A stretch of 29,392 nucleotides of DNA from NCBI GenBank assembly GCA_018398765.1, contig JAHBMJ010001498.1:1-29392 (forward strand). Reading direction: 5' to 3'. Position numbers and translations under genes: made by a program. Below, in pieces: positions 11,407 to 20,504 of this stretch. How positions within the stretch are numbered: the first letter of the stretch is position 1; the number at the start of each line of letters is the position of its first letter. Source of the stretch: Chromera velia (Eukaryota > Sar > Chromeraceae). Below the pieces are notes generated by a model, which was not told where the DNA came from, searched no databases, and saw only the letters and a program-made list of their open reading frames with translations.

Positions 11407-12338
11407 ACTGAAGAACAATTAGGTCTTGTGGCCCTTATGTGCACTGATTTCTCCCTCCCTCCTGTGCAGGTTCTGGTGTATCTGAAGAGCATAAAGTCCT
11501 ACTTCCAGAGCGACGACGACTTCAACTGGAACTACGGGATTGCCTGTGCGAATGCGGGGGACTTCAGGGAGGGCAGAGATACTCTACTGCTGGTGCAGAA
11601 CGAACGGTAAGTCTGTCCTTCCTGACCGACCATGCATGGTTTCTTCCTTCGGCATTTGTTGCGGTGGTGGGATTTGGAGTTTTTGACTTGTGTAGAAAGA
11701 ATGAAGGGATTTCACCGTACTCTGTCTGATTCACCGGGTAAAGGGAGAGAAGCGCGGGAGAAATGAAGCAGCTACGTGACCAGGCAGGGGCAGAGAAACC
11801 TTCCAGACAAAGGGGATGAGTTTTGAGAAGGTCGCAAGCCCTTCTAGCAGTCGCGAAGAGATGAAGGTCAAAAAAGCAAGTGTCTTTCCGGGGTCGATGC
11901 ATTTATCTGTGCATTGATTTCTCCATTGGGCTTGCAGGTATCGCTCGGACTTTTGTTACATCTCCTGGCTCTGCCGAGCTTCGATCATGAGCAATGACCC
12001 TGCGAGTGCGTGGGAGATGTACAGCCAGATGGAAGTGAACGGGGATTCCTTCAATATCCTGCAGCTGATTGCGAACGACTGCTACCGAATGGGACAATTC
12101 TACTGGGCCTGCCGTGCGTATGACGTGCTGGAACGTTTGGAACCTGATCCAGACTTTCTGGAAGGGAAGCGGTGCTCTGCCATTGGGGTCTTCCAACAGT
12201 GTGTGGTGCAACAGATGGGGGGGGCAAGGGATAGCTGGTCGAGGGATGCTTCCCCTGACAGGCTCTTGGAGGTCGTGAAGATGCTGAGGTCCAGCGACCA
12301 CCTTCCTCAAGTAAGCAAGCTCCAGAGATTTTCGTTCA

Positions 12339-12387
<49 letters not shown>

Positions 12388-12914
12388 TGTGTATGTGTGT
12401 GTGCTTTCTCGCTTTCTTTCTTCTTTGTTTCGTGTATCTAGCTTCAGATGTCCAACTCAGTTGATTTCCCTTTTTTTTCTCATGCCCATGTTGTGAGGGG
12501 ACGAGAAGGTTCGCTCGTACGTACAGATGAAGTTTGTGGGGTCGACGTTTGCTCTTGCCACCTCAAGCGGTTTTTCTTCCAGGCCAGCGGCCAGGTGGAA
12601 AACGTGAGCAAATGGGCTGCGTCTCGAAGAGTGGGGACGAATAGAGAGACTCAAGAAAGTAGGAAGGGAAGTGGGAAAATAAGACCAGTCCGAGTAAACC
12701 TGTAGTCACGGCGTGTTCGGCCCCCAGCTCAGCAGATGAGTGGCTGTCAATCAGGAGAAATGCGCGAACCACGGTTGCTGAAATGAAAAGAGGGTATGCG
12801 TCGTGTGTCCTGTCTTCCTAATGCGTCGTGTGTTTGCTTAATCGCTTGCAGATTGACTACACCGTTGGCATCATGAAGCGATGGGCAAAGGAACATCGCA
12901 TCAAAATTGATTGA
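9349..12914 (+). CDS. IFT56: Intraflagellar transport protein 56 (TTC26/DYF-13), five exons
   Basis: The exons are 9349-10245, 10838-11149, 11470-11606, 11938-12310 and 12852-12914, giving 593 aa with phases 0, 0, 2, 0. The human protein is about 554 aa. Recognisable family stretches are [94 protein letters not shown] and the C-terminal [13 protein letters not shown]56 is a TPR protein of the IFT-B complex that moves cargo along cilia and flagella, so the organism builds a flagellum at some stage. The start ATG is the first in frame and is followed by a Pro/Lys-rich N-terminal tail before the TPR array. Introns 1, 2 and 4 carry long pyrimidine or TG microsatellites; the 11-base gap lies in intron 2, so no coding sequence is lost. 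No frameshift is seen. Confidence 0.96.
10328..10399 (+). repeat. (TTC)n pyrimidine tract in IFT56 intron 1
   Basis: This is a 72-base pure pyrimidine run, mainly TTC trinucleotides, about 80 bases after the exon 1 donor. Confidence 0.95.
10746..10836 (+). repeat. (TG)n microsatellite next to the IFT56 exon 2 acceptor
   Basis: TG repeats with TTTATGGG/TATGGG interruptions run into the acceptor TGTCTTCAG at 10837. TG-rich DNA therefore occupies the place of the polypyrimidine tract. Confidence 0.95.
11327..11405 (+). repeat. (TC)n-(TG)n compound microsatellite with assembly gap
   Basis: A CT/TCTC run is followed by 11 unknown bases (11365-11375) and a TG run, all within intron 2 of IFT56. 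The gap probably reflects a repeat that could not be assembled. Confidence 0.9.
11365..11375. other. Assembly gap (11 N)
   Basis: Eleven undetermined bases lie inside a microsatellite in IFT56 intron 2. Confidence 1.
12341..12402 (+). repeat. (CT)n-(GT)n compound microsatellite in IFT56 intron 4
   Basis: A CT run turns into a GT run about 35 bases after the exon 4 donor. It has the same pyrimidine/TG polarity as the repeats in introns 1 and 2. Confidence 0.95.
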
Positions 12915-13460
12915 TCAACAGAGGGGCGGGCTTACTCACTGTATGGCATGAAGTTTCCTCCATGGAGCTTCTCTTTGTTCTGTTTCTTCTAAATGCCCAT
13001 ACTCTTAAATTCTTTGTGCCAATTACTTATGACTAGTTATAACTTATAAGGAATCAATCATTGTTTAGATCATCATGATTGTATAGTGATTTTAGACTCC
13101 GAGTCAGAGCAATTAATATATAGTGATTCTCTATTAATGAAACTTTAAAACAACGAGCAAAACTTGGACTTATGTAGGAAATTAGTTCAGAATTTAAGAT
13201 TCCTGCAAGTTTATGTATAAAAATTTAATTCATTGATTGATTGATTGATGCATCTAGTGATTGATTGCATGCATGCAGCATGCCAGTGATTAATTGACTG
13301 ATATTGGTCAAAATTAGTTTAAATTTAACATTGATTGATTGATATGTTCCGCCCTAGGGCCTTCCCACTATGTCTATCTGTCGCCAGAGCTAGCAGGGGA
13401 TATATAGCCTAGAATATAACTTAAGGATGGAGTACTATGGCTAGGGTACTAGAATGAAGT
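12915..13460. other. 3' flank of IFT56, AT-rich spacer
   Basis: No gene is seen. The stretch is AT-rich with GATT repeats and overlapping TGCATGCA octamers at 13266-13277. No clear polyadenylation signal could be assigned. It ends at the left terminal repeat of the LTR-like element. Confidence 0.5.
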
Positions 13461-13800
13461 TGAAGTATAGGGTACCAGCCTGCCGCGTCTCCTTGCTTGC
13501 TTCTGGGCTCGCCGGGCCGAGCGTGCAGGCCGTGCCGCGCGGTGCCTAAGCGCCGTGCTGGCCGGGATGGATTGCCGTGCGCGCATTCGATTTTGTACGA
13601 TTTGTGCCGTACGCATTCAGCACCAGCCGTTCAGATCGATTCACATCGTGCAACACTAGCTGATCAAAAGCCGTTTGGTTCAAATTAGTTATTCGTTCTA
13701 CTCTGCCTTGACGGACAGACTATTTCATGAAGTAGTTCCACCATCATGGAGATCTAGCTCTGCATTCCAGATGGCCACTCTTGGTCATCATTCCATTTTG
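13461..13800 (+). repeat. Left terminal repeat (putative 5' LTR)
   Basis: This 340-base repeat starts with TG. Its first third is GC-rich and CpG-dense. Most differences from the right copy are C/T or G/A transitions, as expected from decay of methylated CpG sites. Confidence 0.65.
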
Positions 13801-15067
13801 CGGTTAACAGCACGCTCTGTTATGTCCTCGTTCGTTCAGCTATGACCGAGCGATCACTTCCATCTCCAAATCTTTTTCCAGCAATCTTTTGCTCCACTAG
13901 CTCTTCTATGAATTGGAAGCCACCCGTTCTAATCAGAACAGGAATGGTGGAATGCTTTGATAGCTGTTTCCTTTTTCTGTAGCAGAAGTGGAGACCAGTT
14001 CGATCTGCGCAGTCGCTCCGACAGGCTACAGCAGGTTTTCGCTGGGAGACGCCGCCTTGTTGCACTTATGGATTTTGCTTGCAGACGACATCATTGTAGA
14101 CGCTCTGAGTTCCCGATCTCCCCTCACGCTCTTCGGACCTTAATTTCCAACCACCTCTATAACTTTTAAAGAGTGAGCGAGCATCCAAGAATCTCTAGCA
14201 GCATGATCACTGCCACTTCGCCATGAGCCGCCCATCCACCAGCTGCCACCAGTTACTGCCAAGATTGCACTGAGCTGTCAGTGCACCATCTGCTCGCACC
14301 TGCTTTAGGGGTCGCCAAGAACTGGAAGTACTGCACCATCTCTACTGGAATTTGCTTGTCTGCTTGCCAGGATAATTGAGGAGGCAAGGCTAGAGGTAAG
14401 GTTTCGGAAGCACCTCTTTGAGGAGGGGGATTCGGGGGGGATTCTTCCATCTTTGTTTGGCCGTCTTCATGTTATCTGCTATCCAATATCCATCTATGTG
14501 CACATGCGAGTATGGAGGGAAGCCAGGACGACCTGCTAAGCTATGTAGGCAAGCTTTGCAGTGTTTGTTTTCTCGTGTTAGGCAGTGAGTGCAAACTATG
14601 TATGTGGTCGAATCCTGCCAATCAGGAAGCATGGATGACTCGCTTTACAAACTGCATATGAATTTCTTCTCTTTCCTTAAAGTTTGCACACGCCTTGTTC
14701 CTCAGGAAAGATCTGAAAGGATCGAAATCTGAACACGCATCAATCCAATGACATTGGAATGAAAGATGACTGGTTGCTTTCATGTATGCAGTGTATATGA
14801 CTATAATTCCGCCTTTAAAGATGATCGGTTGCTTGCATTGCTATAATTCCACCTTTGTTAATGAGGGTGATCGGTTTGTTGCACACAGAAAGCATAATTC
14901 CACTCTTTCTCTATGCTTGATTTCATTTGATTCTTGTTGAGAACTTAAGGTAAGAACGGGGGGGTTGAAGCTTTAATTCGAAGTGCAGTTAGTTAGAGCA
15001 AGTGGCTGTTTCTTCTCTTTGTTCTTCTTTCTTGTGTTTTGATCTCGTTCTCTTTACATAGAAACGT

Positions 15068-15083
15068 AAGCGAGGGGGAGATT
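15068..15083 (+). other. Polypurine tract before the right terminal repeat
   Basis: AAGCGAGGGGGAGAT plus T directly precedes the TG start of the right repeat. Tracts of this form prime plus-strand DNA synthesis in LTR retrotransposons and resemble those of Ty1/copia elements. Confidence 0.5.
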
Positions 15084-15413
15084 TGAAGTATAGGGTACTA
15101 GCCTGCCGCGTATCCTTGCTTGCTTCTGGGCTTGCCGGGCCGAGCGTGCAGGCCATGCCGTACGGTGCCTAAGCGGTGTACTAGCTGGGATGGATTGCCA
15201 TGTACGCATTCGATTTTGTACGATTTGTGCCGCGCGCATTCAGCATCAGCCGTTCAGATCGATTCACATCGTGCACCACTAGCTGATCGAAAGCCGTTTG
15301 GTTGTTCGTTCTACTCTGCCTTGATGGACAGACTATTTCATGAAGTAGTTCCACCATCATAGAGATCTAGCTCTACATTCCGGATGGCTACTCTTGGTCA
15401 TCATTCCATTCTG
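15084..15413 (+). repeat. Right terminal repeat (putative 3' LTR)
   Basis: This 330-base repeat matches 13461-13800. It lacks a 10-base segment present in the left copy near 13680. Confidence 0.65.
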
Positions 15414-15652
15414 ATAACTCCTCTGGATCAGACTCATGAGAGATATAGTCTAAGAAACAGTGTATCTGATAAACTTTATTCTAAAAAATTATTTAATACT
15501 AGTTTTCAAAGTTTTTTTAAATGCACGTACAGAATTATAAACCAGGCATTTTTGATCAATCGTATTAATTGCTCTGATCTCAGTTTATTTCAATTAAACT
15601 AGTTATTCAGTTTAGAAACCTGTTCACTTGCCTTCCCGCTAGCTTTTTAACC
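15414..15652. other. AT-rich spacer between the two transposon clusters
   Basis: No gene is seen. It ends with TTTTAACC (15645-15652), which is repeated at 17925-17932 and is the likely target-site duplication of the outer DNA transposon. Confidence 0.5.
15645..15652. repeat. Target-site duplication TTTTAACC, left copy
   Basis: These eight bases are identical to 17925-17932 and flank the outer element. Confidence 0.6.
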
Positions 15653-15683
15653 TTAGACGTGGTCTTTACTACGACTCTTTAGT

Positions 15684-15691
15684 TAGTTTAG
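15684..15691. repeat. Target-site duplication TAGTTTAG, left copy
   Basis: These eight bases are identical to 17514-17521 and directly abut the inner element's inverted repeats. Confidence 0.75.
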
Positions 15692-17513
15692 TAAGGACGA
15701 GAAAAGGTGCATAGGTGCAAGGTGCAAGGTGTTTTAGACGAATGCACCTGAATTCAGCTGCATTTCAGGTATATTTATCAGGTGCATTGTTTCTACTATA
15801 AAAACATAAATTGAAGAGCCGTCTCCTAGGGTTTCTAGCCATTAAAAGGCGCCTAATTCAATGCCAAAACGCTCTTTCTCATATAGCATAGCTGCACAAT
15901 CTTTTATTATAAGAATTTGATTGAAAAACATATAAAAAGTTGATAGGAGCCGATAGTAAGTCTCGTTTTTAAACTATGAAAACGATCCTTTGAACTGGAT
16001 TCAACTACACCGTGACTGCAGCACTTCACTTCTTGCAAATGCATTCTCATGTCATTTATCAACAAATTAAAAAACAGCAAAAGCATTCCAACGATGGGGA
16101 ATCTTCTCAATTCTGTGGAGAAACGGGCTAAACGGTGCTGTCCGAAGCATGAAAGACATGCCGCTGCCTGAGCAAAGAATGAAAGAGGTACAGTCATGTT
16201 GCTGACTGAGTAGAGAGTGGAAGAGACGGAGACATGCTGCTGACTGAGTACTAGAGGATGAAAGAGGTGCAGTCATGTTGCTGACAGAGCAGAGAGTGAG
16301 ATAGATGGAGCCAGGCTGCTCCCTGTGCAGAGAATGAAATAGGTGCAGTCATGCTATTGACTGAGGAAAGAATGAAAGAGGTGCAGTCATGCCGCTGACT
16401 GAGCAGAGAGTGAAAGAGATGCCGACATGCTGCTGCTTGAACAAAGAATGAAAGAGGTGTGGTCATGCTGCTGATAGAGCAGAGAGTGATATAGAGCGAG
16501 CCACGCTGCGGCCTGAGCCGAGAATGAGAGAGGTGCAGTGATGCTGCTGCCTGGGCAGAGAGTGAAAAAGGTGTAGTCCTGATACTGACTGAGCACTGCA
16601 AGAGAGTGAGAGCGATGGAGTCATGCAGCTGACTGTGCAAAGAATGAAAGAGGTACAGTCATGCTGCTGCCTCAGCAGAGACTGAAAGAAATGCGGACGT
16701 GCCGCTCTTGGGCAGAGAGTGAGACGGAGTGAGAGGGACGCAGTCTGGCTGCCCGTGAGCAGAGAATGAAAGAGATGCGGTCATGCTGCTGTCTGAGCAG
16801 AGGGAGAATGAAAGAGGTGCAGTCATGCTGTTGCCTCAGCAAAGAATGGAAGAGGTGCAGTGACTGTCATGTTACTGACTGAGCAGAGAGTGAGAGCGAT
16901 GGAGTTATACTGTTGCCTGAGTAAAGAATGAAAGAGGCGGAGTCACGCTGCTGCCTCGGCAGAGAGTGAAAGAAAAGTAGGGGTGCCGCTCCTGGGCAGA
17001 GAGTGAGACATGCAGAGAGAGAGGGACCGTGTCACCCAATCAGGCTACTCATGAGCAGAGAATGAAAGAGATGCGATCATGCTGCTGTCTGAGCAGAGAA
17101 TGAAAGAGGTGTATAGTCATGCTGTTGCAGAGGAACAGTCATGTTACTGGTCGACTGCAATTAAGAGCTGTATGGTTTTTCTCAGATGATATATATATGG
17201 ATCTGCATGCATGCGCATGCATCTTCAAAGTTTGCATGCATGCGAGACATATGCGAGACTGGCGGCGCACGAGAGACTCACAAGAGAAGGACCAGAGAGA
17301 CACTAAAGAGTCTGACAAGAGATCGAGCTAGATACAACGCGCCCCATGCAGCGCTATAGAGGCGCCGCACGGGCGCCGCGTCAGTGAAGGGCCCCGTGAG
17401 CTGCTCGAATCTCTTTGCTCCACAAAATGCACCTATCAGGTGCATCCAGGTGCATAGGTGCAAATCAGGTGCATCAGGTGCATTTTTTCAGAATACACCT
17501 TTTCCCGTCCTTA
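15692..17513. mobile_element. Inner hAT-like non-autonomous transposon carrying a minisatellite
   Basis: The ends form inverted repeats starting TAAGGACGRGAAAAGGTG, 19 of 21 bases matching. They are flanked by perfect 8-bp duplications TAGTTTAG at 15684-15691 and 17514-17521. Many AGGTGCA/TGCACCT words lie just inside both ends, which is the usual arrangement of transposase-binding subterminal repeats in hAT elements. No transposase frame is present. The interior is mostly a 38-bp degenerate tandem repeat. The GC-rich stretch near 17337-17400 and two TGCATGCA octamers (17204, 17233) lie near the right end. Confidence 0.75.
16142..17130. repeat. Degenerate 38-bp tandem repeat (minisatellite)
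   Basis: Roughly 25 units follow the pattern GAGCAGAGAGTGAAAGAG, then a GTGCAGTCATG-like core, then CTGCTGACT. Counting consecutive units near 16400-16510 gives 38 bases each. Units vary by substitutions and small indels, and some are longer. Thirty-eight is not a multiple of three, so the minus-strand reading frames through the array (rich in Ser, Leu and His) are probably by-products of the repeat. Confidence 0.85.
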
Positions 17514-17521
17514 TAGTTTAG
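17514..17521. repeat. Target-site duplication TAGTTTAG, right copy
   Basis: These eight bases match 15684-15691 and abut the right end of the inner element. Confidence 0.75.
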
Positions 17522-17924
17522 TTCTTTAGTTAGTTCATATTTCGCTGCAAAACTAAACTAACTAACTAAATTATGCACTAAACCTATAACTAAACTAGTT
17601 GTAATGTGTGTTAAATTTAAGCCACTGTTAAACTGTAAAATTATGTAAATCAAACTGTAAAAGGTTTGATCTAAGGTTTGATCATGTACTTATTATCTCT
17701 AATAGCCCAATCATTGTCTAAGTTATTCTGAGTCCGACTTAAGGACTAGCTCAACTTGCTGCTCAAGGAAGTTCAAGCTTAAGGAGCAATTTAATGCTCC
17801 CCTGCTGCATACCAGTGGGGGGGGTGCATCAGGGGTGCAATCAATCAATCAAATCGTAAGATCAAATCTGTTTAGTTAGTTCTCCATGGAGTCATAAATT
17901 AAACTAACTAAAAACCACGCCTAG

Positions 17925-17932
17925 TTTTAACC
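17925..17932. repeat. Target-site duplication TTTTAACC, right copy
   Basis: These eight bases match 15645-15652 and flank the outer element. Confidence 0.6.
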
Positions 17933-20089
17933 CGCTTTCAGACGGCTAACCTAACGGCTGATACTCGGCCCGTAACTCGGGTTAGTATTAATTTGGGTTA
18001 ACATTTGACCTATAGTATATTTGCTAGAGCATTTGACAATTTCAATGACAAAAACGGCTCAAGTGTATTGAAGGATCAACACTGCTCTGCAACGGAGCAT
18101 TATTGTACCATACGCGAACATTATGCGCGTGTCACACCCAGACACAGAAAATTGGAACACGCAGTACTTCTTTTTGGGACTGAGACCACAACGGTTTGGA
18201 TGCAAGGAAATGAACAACAACAGCAGCAACAGAAAAATGAGTACAGACATCGACGAGACAGGCAGTCCAGACACACCTCTGGAGACCAGAGAAGGAAAGG
18301 CTTAGAAGGATGGAGAGAGGGGAGCAAGAGACGAAGAAAAAAGCGATTGTCAGACAAATATCGCACCACTCGAATAATTAAATGAAATCGAATCATGAAC
18401 CCCCACAGACACGACCGACTGACAATGAAATCATTCATGCAGATCGATCCATGAAGGAAGGCAGGCAGTGCCTCGGACACTCTTTTCCTCTCGTCGGTCG
18501 GTTACCCACCAGCCAGGGAATCGAGTCGGGACTGCTGCTGTTGTGTCTGACAGTGTGAGCACGTACGTGTGTGTCTTCATGTGTGTGCGTGTACGTAACA
18601 ACGCAAAGGGTTCCCCACTCGATACAGTCAGTCTGCGTGTTGACTGTCTGTCTGTCTGTCTGTAGGCGAAGACTCTCAGTTACCGCTTCCCACAAGAATA
18701 AGACAGAGGTCCTACCGTACGAGAAAGACAGAGAACAGGGCAAAGGTGGACACCGAACTGATGCACACACGAACAACAAAAGACAGGCGCGAAAGGAATG
18801 GAAGCAGGTTGCTGTATAAGGAATGCACAGACTACGGCTTTCTTGTTTTCTTTCGTTTTGTGTCTCCGAGGAAAATGCCACACCATCCAGGGAGCATAGA
18901 GCACATTTCATTTTATTTCATTCCGACTGAAGGGCGTTTGCGATTCACGCACACACACACTTGTCCCGTAGGTGCGGTGAACGATGGAGCTGTCTCTACT
19001 CCTTTTGAAGTGCTCTAGAGTGGGTTGGGTTGACTGAGTGGGTGACTGAATAGACACGACCCTCTGCTTAAATGAACCGCCCTGCGCGTATGGTGGTGAT
19101 TCGGTCTCACCAGTCGAAACAAAAGCCAAGGCAGAAAGGAAGAAAGAAGAAAAGAAACAAAGAAAGAGCAAGACAGAAGGGTGGAACCGTTCAGATACTC
19201 TTTTCCATGAACCGCATGCGAACACATTTTCGCATGACACTCACTGTATCAAGGAGAAACGGAAAGAAAGGAAAGAAGAATGCAGGACAGACATAAAGAA
19301 ATTTTGAAATTGCACGCTTTCTTTCAATCCTCCCACCCTGATCCCCCGGCCCCGCTTGAATTCCTGCATGTCCTTCACAAACGAAAGAAAGTCTTGTTGC
19401 AACCCTCGAAGGGAGTCTCAACTTATCTCCACCACTGCTGGTGGATTTCCCTTGTATTGCCTACCCGTGTTCGCTGCACGTTCCCTCTCTGTTTAATTCT
19501 GCCTTTTTTGTTGCCTTTTTGTCCAACATACCAAAGCTGTATAGATCCGTTCGTTTAATTCTTTTTTTCTGAAGCTTCTCTAACGCTACATGATGAAGGA
19601 ATAGGAAGTTGGTTGCTCCTCTCTCTGCATTTCTGACCGATGGATAAAGTGGAAAGACACCCATGCCGACTCTCATGCCACCAACGGTTCTCCCTTCAAT
19701 CACGAGACCTCATGCATGCACACTCTTGCATGGCCGCCATGCACTCATTCACTCACTCACTCACACCACTGCACGGACCTAATTGAGGAAAGCAAACAGA
19801 AGAGACAGACCAGTTACAGGAAGAAGAAATGAAAAAGACGACGGGAAGGAAGAAAAGGAGAACACGGATGGATCAACAGACGCCCTCGAGTGATCAATCA
19901 ATCAATCAATCGAGAGAGAAAGGGGAGGGACGGAGGGAGGGAGGGAGAGAAAGAAAAGAAAGAAAGAAAGAAAGAAAAGAAAGAAAGAAAGAAAAGAAAG
20001 AAAGAAAGAAAGAAAGAAAGAAAAGAAAGAAAGAAAGAAAAGAAAGAAAGAAAGAAAGAAAGAAAAGAAAGAAAGAAAGAAAGAAAGAA

Positions 20090-20121
<32 letters not shown>

Positions 20122-20504
20122 CAAGAGAGTCAGTGCAAGACAGACAAAAGTCCATTCAAGATGACATACGCACGCACACACGCACGCACGCACGGCGTAT
20201 AGAAGAGACACTGATGCACTTCATTCAGACCGATTGTGAAGATTCATTCAATGAGACAAAAAAAAGAAGACAAAGAATCAAGACAGAAACACGCCTATCA
20301 AGTCTTGCTTTGTTCTCAAAAACGGACAAAGGTAAACCCTACATCTATGTTGCATTTCAAAAAAACAAAGGTATTTATTTATCAAATCCATCAACACACA
20401 CACACGCGCAAACGTTCCTTCCACCCCCGACAAACCATTTGCATGCACCTGCACAATTTCTTTCTTTCCAGTTTGTCCCCCCTTCCCCTTCCTCCCCCCT
20501 TGGC
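17933..20504. other. Intergenic region, 3' flank of the Patched-like gene
   Basis: No supported gene is seen in 2.57 kb. There are short TCTG runs near 18640-18665, a TGCATGCA at 19713, ATCA repeats near 19894-19913, a long GAAA tract (19932-20121), CA/CGCA repeats near 20168-20195 and a TGCATGCA at 20440. Short reading frames here have simple-repeat translations or no coding features. Confidence 0.5.
19932..20121 (+). repeat. 190-base pure purine (GAAA/GGGA)n tract
   Basis: Every base from 19932 to 20121 is A or G. The tract starts as GGGA repeats and becomes GAAA with regular AAAAG shifts. Long mirror-like purine tracts can form triplex DNA. Confidence 0.95.

Larger units (their letters stand above)
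13461..15413 (+). mobile_element. Non-autonomous LTR-type retroelement (TRIM/LARD-like)
   Basis: Two direct repeats, 13461-13800 and 15084-15413, are about 92% identical by hand alignment (about 25 substitutions in 330 bases plus a 10-base insertion in the left copy). Both begin TGAAGTATAGGGTAC. The right copy is preceded by a polypurine tract, AAGCGAGGGGGAGAT (15068-15082), in the place and orientation expected for plus-strand priming. The internal 1.28 kb has no long reading frame and no recognisable gag or pol, so the element would depend on enzymes from elsewhere. I found no clear primer-binding site and no target-site duplication, and the 3' limit of the repeats is uncertain by about ten bases. 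The alternative is two independent insertions of one repeat family. Confidence 0.6.
15653..17924. mobile_element. Outer TIR transposon (MITE, hAT-like), interrupted by an inner element
   Basis: The left end reads TTAGACGTGGTCTTTA. The reverse complement of the right end reads CTAGGCGTGGTTTTTA, 13 of 16 matching. Directly outside lie perfect 8-bp repeats TTTTAACC at 15645-15652 and 17925-17932. Inside both ends is a second inverted motif, TTTAGTTAGTTTA. Without the inner element and its duplicated target, the outer element would be about 442 bp with no coding capacity, as expected of a MITE. An 8-bp duplication fits the hAT superfamily, but no transposase is present to confirm this. Confidence 0.6.

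Noticed and set aside
12448-12772. Possible extra exon within IFT56 intron 4
   Set aside because: Exon 4 joins exon 5 in frame and reproduces the family's C-terminal MKRWAKE-type end. Nothing in between matches the family.
16067-16640. Minus-strand repetitive frames rich in Ser, Leu and His, suggesting a repeat protein
   Set aside because: They follow the 38-bp minisatellite, whose unit length is not a multiple of three. There is no promoter, partner exon or conserved motif.
16142-17130. CRISPR-like regularly spaced repeats
   Set aside because: The units are contiguous, degenerate and without unique spacers, and the host is a eukaryote. It is a minisatellite in a transposon.
18005-18911. 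Reading frames of 126 codons (plus) and 158 codons (minus)
   Set aside because: The plus frame has no ATG at its proposed start and the minus frame runs through simple repeats. Neither shows splice-consistent neighbours or family features.
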